Assembly: GCA_913057825.1 (NCBI GenBank)
Contig: CAJXOW010000027.1
Coordinates: 1 to 44,133 of the forward strand
Length of the DNA: 44,133 bases
Direction: 5' to 3'
Source: an uncultured Balneolaceae bacterium
Lineage (GTDB): Bacteria > Bacteroidota > Rhodothermia > Balneolales > Balneolaceae
In this document: piece after piece, positions 1-7,776 of the stretch
Layout: the number at the start of each line of letters is the position of its first letter
How positions within the stretch are numbered: the stretch's first letter is position 1
Notes under the pieces: model-generated
What the model was told of the DNA's origin: nothing
The model's database searches: none
The model's input: only the letters and a program-made list of their open reading frames with translations
Position numbers and translations under genes: made by a program

Positions 1-690
1 GAAATACTCCTCTTGTTGGAAGATTGAACTTTTCTTCATGCCGTGCAGCAGTTCCAGGGCATAATTAGACCATCGGAGAGCTTTTTTATTGTATACGATG
101 TTCCCCCCAATCAGATCTTTCTCAAATCCCAGTGCGTAGCCTGCAACAATTTTTGTAGCCACTTTCAATACCGCTTCGACCAGGCGAATAAATTCTATCT
201 TATACTGCTTCGGATTCATCGAACGTGCCTTAACCAGCAATTTTGCTCCCACTCTTCGGGCATCGACATAAAAGTCGAGTGACTCGACCGAATCATAGTC
301 AGAATAGCAATAGTCCTCACTGAGCGATTTCCACTCTTCCCCCTCACTATCATCCTCTTCTTCAAAATTTTCGGGCATAAAAAAGTCATCCTGATCGGAG
401 CTCTCCTCCAATCCTCTCCAAAAATCGTCATCTTCTTCATCTTCGTCCCAATCATCGTCTTCTTCAGGAAAATAGGCTTCTTCGAAGATGAGTTCCTCCA
501 TTACAAATGTATCCACCACCTCCAATTCTGAATCATAATCCTGCAGCAAAAACAGCCACCGCGGATTGCTTTCTTCTCCGTGAGGAGTGATAAATCGCTT
601 TAAACGTCGACTTTTTTCTTCCAGGTCGTCTATATGAGACTCCCATTTATGTTCATCCCATACCTGGTCATCGAAAGATTCTCGTGCCAT
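1..690 (-). CDS. Acidic protein of unknown function, 3' end beyond the window
   Basis: An open frame runs on the minus strand from an ATG at 690 to the first base without a stop, giving 230 codons; the C-terminus lies outside the window. The start follows a purine-rich GAGGG about six bases upstream. The N-terminus is charged (MARESFDDQVWDEHKWES). A central stretch of about residues 70-120 is almost entirely Asp and Glu. From about residue 140 the sequence becomes ordinary and helical, with YALGFEKDLIGGNIVYNKKALRW near the visible end. I recognise no domain. The tail looks like a folded helical domain of about 80 residues preceded by a disordered acidic linker. It is followed by a 210-base gap before the nucleoside phosphorylase gene, so a shared operon is not obvious. 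The frame is supported by length, coding-like composition and the start context; function is unknown. Confidence 0.75.
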   Translation of the reverse strand, partial: MARESFDDQVWDEHKWESHIDDLEEKSRRLKRFITPHGEESNPRWLFLLQDYDSELEVVDTFVMEELIFEEAYFPEEDDDWDEDEEDDDFWRGLEESSDQDDFFMPENFEEEDDSEGEEWKSLSEDYCYSDYDSVESLDFYVDARRVGAKLLVKARSMNPKQYKIEFIRLVEAVLKVATKIVAGYALGFEKDLIGGNIVYNKKALRWSNYALELLHGMKKSSIFQQEEYF

Positions 691-900
691 AAGTCCCTCT
701 TCCCGGGAAATTTACTTATTTCGCCGAACCGGGAATTTTTTATGTACCGTTATTAATCTAAGTTAGCTACAATCACAAATTAATAAATCTGCACCAAATA
801 ACCTATACGTCTTCACAAATTTTAGCGCAGAAAGAGGCGGGCGGGAGCTCTATGCCCGGAAACTTTACTTCATCCTGTCCCGATGAAAGAGATCTTTTAT

Positions 901-1737
901 CTATAATCTTTCCAGGACCCCGGTCATTACGTTGGTGACGTGTGGCTCGGCCATCCCGGCAGCTTCCAGAACCTCCTCAATTTTCACCGGGTCCAGGCAA
1001 TCGGGGAAACACTCGTCCGTAATAACCGATATGCCGAGCACGTCCATCTCCATGTGAACGGCGGCGAGCACTTCGGGCACCGTACTCATGCCGACTACAT
1101 CAGCTCCGATCATGCGCAGCATGCGATATTCCGCCCGGGTTTCCAGCATAGGACCCGGAAATGCAGCATAAACACCTTTATGCATATGAATTCCCTTATC
1201 AAGCGCCACCTGCTCGGCCAACTCGATAAGTCCTTTCGTATAGGGCTCACTCATATCGGGGAACCGGGTTCCCAGTTCATCGTCGTTAGGTCCAATCAAG
1301 GGATTATCCCCCATCATATTGATATGATCCCGTATCAGCATAATATCACCGCGCCGGTAGTTGGAGTTCATCCCCCCGCACGCATTACTGATGAACATCG
1401 TTTCCGCTCCATTGCTGTACAGGACCCGAAGCGGGAAAACGATCTGATTCATGGTATATCCCTCGTAGTAATGGAAACGACCCTGCATGGCTACTACCTC
1501 TTTTCCGGCCAGGCTGCCGAACAACAATTTCCCTTCGTGCTGCTCCACGGTAGATATGGCGAAGTGGGGAATATCCTCATAAGGAATTTCGGTCCGGATC
1601 TCCATTTTATCGGCTATCTTGCCAAGACCGGTCCCAAGGATAATTAAATATTCCGGACGTTGATCCGTGGTTTGCTGGATATACTGCAGGGCTTCATCTC
1701 TCTTTTCTCGAAATGTTTCTACACTATCGTACGTCAT
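901..1737 (-). CDS. Purine nucleoside phosphorylase (trimeric PNP/MTAP family)
   Basis: Phosphorolysis of purine nucleosides to base plus ribose-1-phosphate, in cytosolic purine salvage. The 278-residue length fits the trimeric PNP class. Visible motifs in order: the phosphate-site glycine loop ILGTGLGK (33-40), H-containing AMQGRFHYYEGY (83-94), the substrate-pocket segment FISNACGGMN (115-124), GPMLETRAEYR with the base-contacting Glu (E199, equal to human E201), VVGMSTVPE (214-222) with the ribose-contacting Met, and SVITDECF (237-244). In human PNP the position after SLIT is Asn243, which reads the 6-oxo group. Here it is Asp241, as in methylthioadenosine phosphorylase, so adenosine or methylthioadenosine use is possible. 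Paralogues with Asp are common in Bacteroidota-type enzymes as I recall them. The family assignment is firm; the exact substrate is not. Confidence 0.93.
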   Translation of the reverse strand: MTYDSVETFREKRDEALQYIQQTTDQRPEYLIILGTGLGKIADKMEIRTEIPYEDIPHFAISTVEQHEGKLLFGSLAGKEVVAMQGRFHYYEGYTMNQIVFPLRVLYSNGAETMFISNACGGMNSNYRRGDIMLIRDHINMMGDNPLIGPNDDELGTRFPDMSEPYTKGLIELAEQVALDKGIHMHKGVYAAFPGPMLETRAEYRMLRMIGADVVGMSTVPEVLAAVHMEMDVLGISVITDECFPDCLDPVKIEEVLEAAGMAEPHVTNVMTGVLERL

Positions 1738-1829
1738 AAAAGAATGGTTTCAATGCTAGCTAATGGGTCCAAAATAAAAAGTTGCACTTAGTTATATTCA
1801 TCCCATTTTAAAGCGAATAAACCAGCTTG

Positions 1830-2633
1830 TTAATCGATTTCATCGATAATATTGTCTACATCCGCATCCTCATCCAGGGGTTGTTTTTTATCTTCCTTGC
1901 GTTTTTTATCCTCTTTATTTTCTTCGTAATCCTTTTCACCTGTTTTCTGCGGCTCGGATGAAGAACTCGAATCCAAGACTTCACTTTTATCTTCGCTTTC
2001 CCCGTCTGATTGTGATTCCACCGAATCCGCTGCAGCAACATCTTCCATCGTCTCCCGCTCCTGCTGCTGTTCCAGCTGCTTTTGCGCCTCACGCTCTTCC
2101 TCTTCCAGTTTCTTGCGGAACTCACTTGGTTTAAGCGACTGAAATTCCTCCTCTTCTTCATCCGGAAGAGCAAAAAGTTCCTCTTCCTCCTCCGTAAAAT
2201 TATTCAGCGACTGTTGCGCTCGTTCGAAGTATGAACGCAAACTGGCAATGATTTCGTCCCGTCGATCCAGGAGGCGCAGAATGCTTTGTCTTATTTTTTG
2301 TCGTTGCTGCTGGGCTTCCCGGATAATGGAATTGGCCTCCATTTCCGCTTTTTCTATCGTATTGCGCGCCTCACTGCGGGCGCCCGACAGTTTGTGTTCG
2401 GCCGACTCCTTCGCCGTTTGGAGCGTCTCGTGCAGGGTTTGTTCGACCTGTTGGTATTGTTCCAGTCTTTCCTCGAGACGTTCCACTCTTTGCTCGAGTT
2501 CCCGGTTTTGCGTAACCAGCCGTTCATATTCATTGGATACGGTATTTAGAAACGCCTTTACCTGTTCTTCATCATATCCCCGAAAAGACTTATCAAAGGT
2601 CTGCTGTTTTATTTCAAGCGCTGTAAGTTTCAT
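1830..2633 (-). CDS. DivIVA domain-containing coiled-coil protein
   Basis: The N-terminus MKLTALEIKQQTFDKSFRGY, followed by DEEQVKAFLNTVSNEYERL, is a textbook DivIVA/GpsB membrane-binding head (residues 1-40, with F and R in the FRGY turn). A long coiled coil follows (about 35-150) that includes an Ala-rich segment typical of the family. After about residue 150 comes a highly charged, probably disordered tail rich in Glu, Ser and Lys, ending DEDADVDNIIDEID. DivIVA proteins bind curved or polar inner membrane and recruit division or cell-wall factors. At 267 residues this is longer than the minimal family because of the tail. It lies on the same strand as the YggS gene, as in many bacteria where yggS and divIVA are neighbours, but a palindrome and repeat pair separate them. 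The family is clear; its client in this organism is not. Confidence 0.9.
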   Translation of the reverse strand: MKLTALEIKQQTFDKSFRGYDEEQVKAFLNTVSNEYERLVTQNRELEQRVERLEERLEQYQQVEQTLHETLQTAKESAEHKLSGARSEARNTIEKAEMEANSIIREAQQQRQKIRQSILRLLDRRDEIIASLRSYFERAQQSLNNFTEEEEELFALPDEEEEEFQSLKPSEFRKKLEEEEREAQKQLEQQQERETMEDVAAADSVESQSDGESEDKSEVLDSSSSSEPQKTGEKDYEENKEDKKRKEDKKQPLDEDADVDNIIDEID

Positions 2634-2826
2634 AATGCTGCGGTTCTCTTAAAAAGATAACTTGAAAATGCCGGCTGCCATAAAAGAGCGGGTGACTCAT
2701 GATCCCAAACGAATGGAAGCACTCATTTAATATAACTCATTTTTTGTCGATCAACTTTCACCAGGCAACCATCCAACTTCTCAGCCAACCTGCAATATTC
2801 AAAATTTAGATCAGATTCGGAAATAC

Positions 2827-2858
2827 AAACCCATGGACGGTCAACCGTCCATGGGTTT
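2827..2858. terminator. Perfect 15-bp palindrome between yggS and divIVA
   Basis: AAACCCATGGACGGT (2827-2841) is followed by CA and then its exact reverse complement (2844-2858). No long T tract follows on either strand, so it is either a stable RNA hairpin or a DNA palindrome rather than a textbook intrinsic terminator. It abuts the heptamer pair at 2859-2952. The neighbouring YggS and DivIVA genes are both on the minus strand, so it lies in their shared intergenic transcript. Confidence 0.6.
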
Positions 2859-2952
2859 GCTCCACGCTCCAAGCTCCACGGGTATTACAGCTGGTAAAAT
2901 CAGTTTGAATAGATTCCTGAAAACCTGCAGGGTTACTCGTGGAGCGTGGAGC
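2859..2952. repeat. Inverted pair of GC-rich heptamer arrays
   Basis: The left array is three 7-bp units of the form GCTCCAC / GCTCCAA (2859-2880). The right array at 2938-2952 is the reverse complement, CGTGGAGCGTGGAGC. They flank a 57-base core. The right array stops one base before the yggS stop codon (2954-2956). The 320-base gap between yggS and divIVA holds this pair, the adjoining palindrome, and about 200 bases in which I see nothing specific. The same architecture with different unit sequences recurs at several other gene ends in the window. Confidence 0.75.
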
Positions 2953-2953
2953 A

Positions 2954-3664
2954 TCAATCATAATCCCGTTCACCGAAGATAGCGCGTCCAACACGCACCA
3001 TAGTGGCCCCTTCATCGATAGCCACTTCGAGGTCGTTGGTCATGCCCATCGACAAGTGCTCCAGTTCGACGCTGCCTTTTGAATAGTTGGCATATTTCTC
3101 ACGCAGTTCGCGCAACAGTCGAAACTCCGGCCGAATTTTATCCTGTTCCTCCGGCTTTACGAATTCCGCCATCCCCATAAGCCCGCGAATGCGGACGTGA
3201 TCAAGGTCCTGGGCGTACTCGAGGATCGACGGCAATCCCTCCGGGTCACACCCGCTTTTCTGGGATTCCTGGCTGATATTCACCTGGATAAGAGTATTAA
3301 TAACCCGGTCGATGCGCGAAGCCCGCTTTTCGATTTCTCGCAGCGATTTCTTTTTGGGGATCGACTGGATCCAGTTCACCCGATCAACCATATACTTGAT
3401 TTTATTGGTCTGCAACGTACCGACCATATGCCATTGAACCTGGTCCAGGTCGGAAAGTTGGTCCATTTTATCCTGGAGTTCCTTTGCCCGATTCTCGCCG
3501 AAGTGAATTTGTCCGTATTCAAACGCATCACGGATATCCTCGACCGGCTTCATTTTACTGATAGCCACCAGGGTTATTTCGTCCGGATCTCTTCCGGCAC
3601 TTCGACAGGCCTTGCGGATACGTTCCTGAACCTGTTCCAATCCTTCCGATATTGTTTTGCTCAT
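2954..3664 (-). CDS. YggS/PROSC family pyridoxal phosphate-binding protein
   Basis: A cytosolic PLP carrier/homeostasis protein with a single TIM-like barrel and no known catalytic reaction; it affects vitamin B6 and amino-acid balance. The 236 residues match the family length. Seen: TLVAISKMKP (31-40) with the PLP Schiff-base lysine K37, FGENRAKELQDK (about 55-66), WHMVGTLQTNKIKY for the family's WHFIGxLQxNK signature, VNISQESQKSGC, RGLMGMAE, and the C-terminal phosphate-binding SMGMTNDLEVAIDEGATMVRVGRAIFG. The start is an ATG followed by SKTISEGLEQVQERIRKAC, the usual N-terminal helix. It is followed on the same strand by divIVA, an arrangement familiar from other bacteria. No key residue is missing. 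Confidence 0.95.
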   Translation of the reverse strand: MSKTISEGLEQVQERIRKACRSAGRDPDEITLVAISKMKPVEDIRDAFEYGQIHFGENRAKELQDKMDQLSDLDQVQWHMVGTLQTNKIKYMVDRVNWIQSIPKKKSLREIEKRASRIDRVINTLIQVNISQESQKSGCDPEGLPSILEYAQDLDHVRIRGLMGMAEFVKPEEQDKIRPEFRLLRELREKYANYSKGSVELEHLSMGMTNDLEVAIDEGATMVRVGRAIFGERDYD

Positions 3665-3682
3665 TTTCCTCTCACTTCGTTC

Positions 3683-3710
3683 GAAATTAGGAATTTAAAA
3701 TTAGATAAAA
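3683..3710. repeat. Short AT-rich heptamer array upstream of yggS
   Basis: Four 7-bp units can be laid out (GAAATTA, GGAATTT, AAAATTA, GATAAAA) directly upstream of the yggS start in the divergent gap with the Nif3 gene. A CTCACTTCGTTCG motif lies on its outer side (3670-3683), resembling the CTCGCTTCGCTCG motif beside other arrays. I see no convincing inverted partner. Confidence 0.45.
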
Positions 3711-3895
3711 AATAGGCTTTTATGAAACCGAAATAAATCGTAAGTTTGTCCCGTCCAATAATCCGGTTAATGATAATTTAAACAGAAGGTATTCGGTTGC
3801 ATAGCACTGTTTCGCCTTCGGAAGTTTCGAGGCTGATTTTTAGTAACGTGCAGCATCAATTCTGCATTGAAAAAGAAGGCGAAAGGTAACGGGAT

Positions 3896-4933
3896 ATGAG
3901 CACAACCATTCAGCATATCTCGTCTTTCGTCGACCGCTGGGCTCCCGAGCGAACCCAGATGGATTTCGACAATGTAGGAGTGCTGGTGGGTGACCCACAA
4001 GCCCGCGTTGACAAAATTATAACTTGCCTGGATGTAACCCCGGATCTCGTTGAAGAAGCGGTCGAATGGGACACCGACCTGATCGTAGCCCACCATCCCC
4101 TGATTTTCAACAAGCTTGAGAAGATCACCCCCACCGATGATCACGGACGAATGATCTACCGGCTGATCCAAAACAATATCGGTGTTCTGGCTGCTCATAC
4201 CAACCTGGATGCTGCCAGAGGGGGAGTTTCGATGGTTCTGGCCGAGGAAATCGGGCTTCAGGATATCAGCTTTCTGGACACCAATTACAAAAATCTGCAT
4301 AAAATTATCTTCAGTCTACCTGCCAACGCCCGGCAAAATGCACAATCGATCCTGGATGACCATCGGGCTGGCAATACGCGCTTTTTAAATCCGGTCGACG
4401 ACAGTAAATCATTGCAGGCCGAGTCTCTTGTTGAAGATCATCAAATGGGCTCCCTGATTTCCCGTTTGCAAAGTGAAGCAAATATAGCGGCCGGCTCCAT
4501 TGAAACTTATCAATGCGAGAATTCGACGGATAACACCGGAATGGGAGCAATTGGGGTTTTTGAGCATCCCTTATCCCAACAAGCTTTTTTAAACCAGGTT
4601 GCAGAAAACTTGAATGTGCCGGCCATACGATACTCAGGAGCGGCTGAAAACATCCAAAAAGTTGCCGTATGCGGCGGAGCTGGAGTCTTTTTGACAAGTA
4701 AAGCAATTGAAGCCGGTGCCGATGCGTTTATCACCGGTGACATCAAGTATCACAATTATTTTACAGAACAAGAGGATTTCATTTTGGCTGACGTGGGTCA
4801 TTATGAAAGTGAGATACCTATCGCACGCAAGCTACAGGAAGAACTGTCCAGGTCCTTTGATGACATTGAAGTTACTACGACCAATATTGTAACCAACCCT
4901 ATGAACGTATTTACTTCAAACAAAGATTCTTAA
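3896..4933 (+). CDS. Nif3-like dinuclear metal centre protein (YbgI/YqfO family)
   Basis: A toroidal hexameric protein with a two-metal site, often annotated GTP cyclohydrolase 1 type 2; the true reaction is unsettled. Conserved metal ligands are visible: DLIVAHHPLIF with H66-H67, GVLAAHTNLDAARGG with H101 and D105, and C-terminal ILADVGHYESE with H302 and E306. Between the two halves, about residues 130-235 form the extra PII-like insert found in the longer YqfO-type members, and 345 residues agrees with that form. The ATG at 3896 follows GAAAGGTAACGGGAT. The coiled-coil zinc-ribbon-family gene starts 34 bases downstream on the same strand. This gene pair (Nif3-like plus zf-RING_7-like) is a common bacterial arrangement, so a shared transcript is likely. 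Confidence 0.95.
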   Translation: MSTTIQHISSFVDRWAPERTQMDFDNVGVLVGDPQARVDKIITCLDVTPDLVEEAVEWDTDLIVAHHPLIFNKLEKITPTDDHGRMIYRLIQNNIGVLAAHTNLDAARGGVSMVLAEEIGLQDISFLDTNYKNLHKIIFSLPANARQNAQSILDDHRAGNTRFLNPVDDSKSLQAESLVEDHQMGSLISRLQSEANIAAGSIETYQCENSTDNTGMGAIGVFEHPLSQQAFLNQVAENLNVPAIRYSGAAENIQKVAVCGGAGVFLTSKAIEAGADAFITGDIKYHNYFTEQEDFILADVGHYESEIPIARKLQEELSRSFDDIEVTTTNIVTNPMNVFTSNKDS

Positions 4934-4967
4934 GCCAACAAAACCAAGCAAACAGCAAACTAATCTT

Positions 4968-5699
4968 ATGGAAGAAGTCCTTCAAAAACTCACCAATTTA
5001 CAATATATCGACAATCGCCTTGACGAGATTAAACAACTCCAGGGCGACCTACCTGAAGAGATTGAGGATATCGAGACCGATATTTATCGTCACGAGACCC
5101 GTATAGAAAAGTTAAAAGAAGAAAAACAAGAGCTACAGGTCGAGGCGGACAATCTCGAAGTCGACATACAAGAGGCTGAGCAGAAGGTCGAAAAATACGA
5201 GGATCAGCAGATGTCTGTTCGCAACAATCGCGAATATGACGCGCTGACCAAGGAGATCGAAACCCAGCAGCAAACCATCGAAAACGCAGAGTCACGCCTC
5301 GAGGAGATCGAAAAGCGCCAAGCTGTGATCGAAGAGGAACTCGAGCAGGAAGAAGAAGAACTCGATAAAACGCGTAAACTCCACGAGGAGAAACAAGAGG
5401 AGCTCGACAACCTCAAGGAAAAGACCCAGGAAGAGGAAGAAGAGCTGCTCAAGAAACGAGAAAAAGTCGAGGAAGAACTCGATGATCGTTACCTGAAGAG
5501 TTACAAACGACTCCGCAATGGTTTAAACAATGGTATGGCCGTTGTCGCCATGGAAAAAGGTGCTGCCCAGGGCATGATGCTCCCTCCTCAATCCCAGGTG
5601 GAAGTTCGACGGAAGAATAAAATTGTTATTGACGAAAACAGCGGCCGCATTGTAGTTGACCCCTCTTTCTTCGAAGATGCGGAAGAAGAATTAGCATAA
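4968..5699 (+). CDS. Coiled-coil protein of the C4 zinc-ribbon (zf-RING_7/CT398-like) family, with no cysteines
   Basis: Residues 1-180 are a long antiparallel coiled coil with the family signature VRNNREYDALTKEIE (84-98). The C-terminal domain keeps the framework of the zinc ribbon: AVVAMEKGAAQGMMLPPQ (191-208) and KIVIDENSGRIVVDP (218-232). In relatives these read roughly GACGGCxxxLPPQ and IIVCExCGRILxDP. All four zinc ligands are replaced here (A200, M203, D222, S225), and the whole protein contains no cysteine. Length (243) and fold are otherwise normal, so it is not a truncation. Family members are presumed structural or nucleic-acid-associated; the CT398 structure is a helical hairpin with a zinc knuckle. 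It follows the Nif3 gene closely and precedes rnpB by 37 bases. I am confident of the family; the loss of zinc is read directly from the sequence. Confidence 0.9.
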   Translation: MEEVLQKLTNLQYIDNRLDEIKQLQGDLPEEIEDIETDIYRHETRIEKLKEEKQELQVEADNLEVDIQEAEQKVEKYEDQQMSVRNNREYDALTKEIETQQQTIENAESRLEEIEKRQAVIEEELEQEEEELDKTRKLHEEKQEELDNLKEKTQEEEEELLKKREKVEEELDDRYLKSYKRLRNGLNNGMAVVAMEKGAAQGMMLPPQSQVEVRRKNKIVIDENSGRIVVDPSFFEDAEEELA

Positions 5700-5736
5700 T
5701 TGATGCGGCTGAATCTCGTTATCATAATGCGAGATT

Positions 5737-6116
5737 GAAAGCGTCGGGCAATCGCTCCTCTCCGTATTGACGGAGGGGTGAGGAAAGTCCGGACACCTGC
5801 GGGCAACCGTGCTTCCTAACAGGAAGGCGTTCGTTTCGTAAGGAACGAACGACAACCAGTGCCACAGAAAACAGACCGCTTCCGGCTTATGTTGGGAGTA
5901 AGGGTGAAACGGTGAGGTAAAAGCTCACCACTCGCACGGGCGACCGTCGGGGTTACGGCAAACTTCACGGGGTGCAAGATCATGCAGACAGCTCATGCGC
6001 CGCTCGCCGCTATGCTGTCGGGTGGATCGCTAGAGCCCCGAAGTAATTCGGGGACCAGATAAATGATTGCCATCCCGGACTTTACGGGACACAGAATCCG
6101 GCTTACAGACGCTTTC
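5737..6116 (+). ncRNA. rnpB: RNase P RNA (bacterial type A)
   Basis: The catalytic RNA of RNase P, which removes 5' leaders from tRNA precursors. The ends are set by the P1 helix: GAAAGCGTC at 5737-5745 pairs with GACGCTTTC at 6108-6116. Conserved blocks in order: GAGGAAAGTCCGGAC (CR-I), ACAGAAAACAGACCGC, AGGGTGAAACGGTGAGGTAA with the P10/11 region, and the 3' block AGATAAATGATTGCC, followed by CACAGAATCCGGCTTACAGAC that pairs back to the core. A small hairpin, AATCTCG/CGAGATT (5712-5736), immediately precedes it. After the RNA, CCTCGCTTCGCTCGGGGGCTTTT (6131-6154) can form a weak stem followed by T residues and may be the terminator. Length of about 380 is usual. Confidence 0.96.
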
Positions 6117-6154
6117 TCCCTCGCCTTCCTTCCTCGCTTCGCTCGGGGGCTTTT

Positions 6155-6303
6155 GATTAGTGATTTATGATTAATAATTAATGATTAAACTGCTCTTCCT
6201 GACTACAGTTGAGATCCGATTTAGATTCTATTAAAACGACATTGTTACCTCTCACCATCCCAATCATAAATTATTAATTATAAATCACCAATCAGTAATC
6301 AGA
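6155..6303. repeat. Inverted pair of AT-rich heptamer arrays between rnpB and smpB
   Basis: Left array 6155-6189: five perfect-phase 7-bp units of the form GATTNNT/AATTAAT. Right array 6262-6303: six units of the complementary form (AATCATA, AATTATT, AATCACC, AATCAGT and so on). The core between is 72 bases. The right array runs across the smpB stop codon (6299-6301). A CCTCGCTTCGCTCGG motif sits just outside the left array. Confidence 0.8.
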
Positions 6304-6781
6304 GATCCACGCTATACCTGCCTTTAATTTTGCGCTCGATTTCTCGTTTGGCGTCTTTTTTGGCGATGTCTTCTCTTTTGTCGTACTTCTTTTTACCTCG
6401 TGCAAGAGCGATTTCGACTTTGGCGTAACTTCCACGGAAATAGATCCGTAACGGGATTAGCGTGTAGCCTTTCCGGTTGATCTGTTTATCGATTTGTCGA
6501 ATTTCACTATTGTGCAACAATAATTTCCGTTCTCGGACGGGCTCGTGATTGGAATGGGTGGCCTTTTCATACGGTTTGATATACATATCCCGCAGCCATA
6601 CCTCTCCCCGATCCATATAGGCAAAGGCGTCCGTAAAGCTGGCATGGCCATTACGCAGTGACTTGACCTCGGTTCCCTTCAAGACGATGCCCGCCTCGAA
6701 CTTCTCCTTGATCTCAAAGTCGCGATAGGCGCTTTTGTTTTTCAGTATCGTCTTTATTTTCTGCTCTTTGTCGTTAGACAC
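6299..6781 (-). CDS. smpB: SsrA-binding protein SmpB
   Basis: Binds tmRNA and delivers it to ribosomes stalled without a stop codon (trans-translation). At 160 residues it is full length. Seen: NKSAYRDFEIKEKFEAGIVLKGTEVKSLRNGHASFTDAFA (15-54), the SmpB OB-fold core with the tmRNA-binding GTEVKS; YIKPYEKATHSNHEPVRERKLLLH (67-90); RKGYTLIPLRIYFRGSYAKVEIALARGKKKYDKRE; and a basic C-terminal tail that enters the mRNA channel. The start is GTG at 6781, since the reading frame has no upstream ATG in register and SNDKEQKIKTILKNKSAYRDF is the normal N-terminus. The gene stands alone between two heptamer-repeat pairs; both its 3' end and its upstream region are bounded by such arrays. Confidence 0.97.
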   Translation of the reverse strand: MSNDKEQKIKTILKNKSAYRDFEIKEKFEAGIVLKGTEVKSLRNGHASFTDAFAYMDRGEVWLRDMYIKPYEKATHSNHEPVRERKLLLHNSEIRQIDKQINRKGYTLIPLRIYFRGSYAKVEIALARGKKKYDKREDIAKKDAKREIERKIKGRYSVDL

Positions 6782-6793
6782 GTTGCAAACAGA

Positions 6794-7071
6794 TAATTTT
6801 GAATTATGAATTTTGGATTGCTGATGTTAATCAGCGGTATTAAAGTCAATTGCCGGCAGCACTTTACCCATTTTTGGGAGTTTTCTCGATATGCAGGCAA
6901 CCACCATATGGACTGCTGTCCCACCAGGTACTGCAATTTTATTACACGGGGACTTTTTTAGTGCTAAATATGGTGGCTTTGTAAATAATATAAGATTATG
7001 CGGCTGCGCGGTTTTGCACCACTGACAAACGTACATAATTCATAATTCAAAATCCAAAATTCAAAATTTTA
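6794..7071. repeat. Inverted pair of AT-rich heptamer arrays between a lipoprotein gene and smpB
   Basis: Left array 6794-6821: units TAATTTT, GAATTAT, GAATTTT, GGATTGC. Right array 7037-7071: AATTCAT, AATTCAA, AATCCAA, AATTCAA, AATTTTA, each in exact 7-base phase. The core is about 215 bases, the longest here, and contains its own inverted elements (CCACCATAT near 6901 and ATATGGTGG near 6968). The right array covers the stop codon of the lipoprotein gene (7069-7071). The left array begins 13 bases upstream of the smpB start. Confidence 0.75.
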
Positions 7072-7557
7072 ATACCTGATGCCCAAGGCGTTCAGTTCTT
7101 TCTTGATATCTGCGGGAGGAGATTTTTCCGGCATCGTACCGTAAATGCCCATAATTTGTTTAATTTCGGTGAGTGCTTTCTGATTCTCACGATTGATGTG
7201 CAGGACCTCGATAAACTGTCTCAATGCATTGGTCATCCGGTCCCTCATTGAACGGTCACCTCCCCGGTACTCAAGAAAAAGTCCATAGTTCAGGTGTGTT
7301 TTTTCACGAAGACGCCGGCGTGTGGTATCGGCCATTTGCGTCGCTTCTTCCAATTGTTTCAACGCTTGCTCATACTGATCTTTACTGATAAGCTGATTTA
7401 TTTCGGCAACACCGCCAAGGGATTGGTCTGCCTGGCTTTGGACCGATGTTTCAGGGGATTCAGCCGACTGGTTCGCATTCTGTTGCTCCGACGAACAACC
7501 CATTAACAGCAAAAAACAAATCCCGGTTACAATAGGTAAAGTTCTCATATAAATCAT
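7069..7557 (-). CDS. Small helical lipoprotein of unknown function
   Basis: The N-terminus carries a signal peptide with lipobox LLMGC (cysteine about residue 21), so the mature protein should be lipid-anchored in the envelope. Two ATG codons are possible; the second (MRTLPIVTG) also gives a good signal peptide. A Gln/Ser-rich linker follows to about residue 50. The rest is helical with a tetratricopeptide-like feel: INQLISKDQYEQALKQLEEA, then THLNYGLFLEYRGG and NALRQFIEVLHINRENQKAL. It ends LNALGIRY. I recognise no named family. The stop codon lies inside a heptamer array. It is on the same strand as the M50 protease gene but 220 bases away, with another repeat pair in between, so it is probably a separate unit. 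Confidence 0.8.
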   Translation of the reverse strand: MIYMRTLPIVTGICFLLLMGCSSEQQNANQSAESPETSVQSQADQSLGGVAEINQLISKDQYEQALKQLEEATQMADTTRRRLREKTHLNYGLFLEYRGGDRSMRDRMTNALRQFIEVLHINRENQKALTEIKQIMGIYGTMPEKSPPADIKKELNALGIRY

Positions 7558-7605
7558 TCCTTCAATTTAATATAAAGTATAAAATTATAACTTCGGCAAA
7601 CTCTG

Positions 7606-7763
7606 GAATTATGAATTACTGAGGGAATAAGACGATTTAAAGGGAAGCAGCCTATGCCGACCTTATTATTGATTGCAGGCAACATCATTAAAATGGTGCC
7701 GCTCGTACCCGCTAATACCGAGTAGTCACGTCAATAATTCAAAATCCAAAATTCGAAATTCCT
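7606..7763. repeat. Inverted pair of AT-rich heptamer arrays between M50 and lipoprotein genes
   Basis: The left array is short, two units (GAATTAT, GAATTAC; 7606-7619). The right array has four units (AATTCAA, AATCCAA, AATTCGA, AATTCCT; 7736-7763) and ends 13 bases before the M50 stop codon. The core includes CATTAAAATGGTGCCG, which closely matches CATTAAAACTGGTGCCGG in the core of the pair at 38131-38331, hinting that some cores are related. Confidence 0.65.
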
Positions 7764-7776
7764 GTGTTTGCCGGAT

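Noticed and set aside
940..1647. Long plus-strand open frame
   Set aside because: It is the antisense of the nucleoside phosphorylase gene, whose motifs are unmistakable; no family match in the antisense reading.
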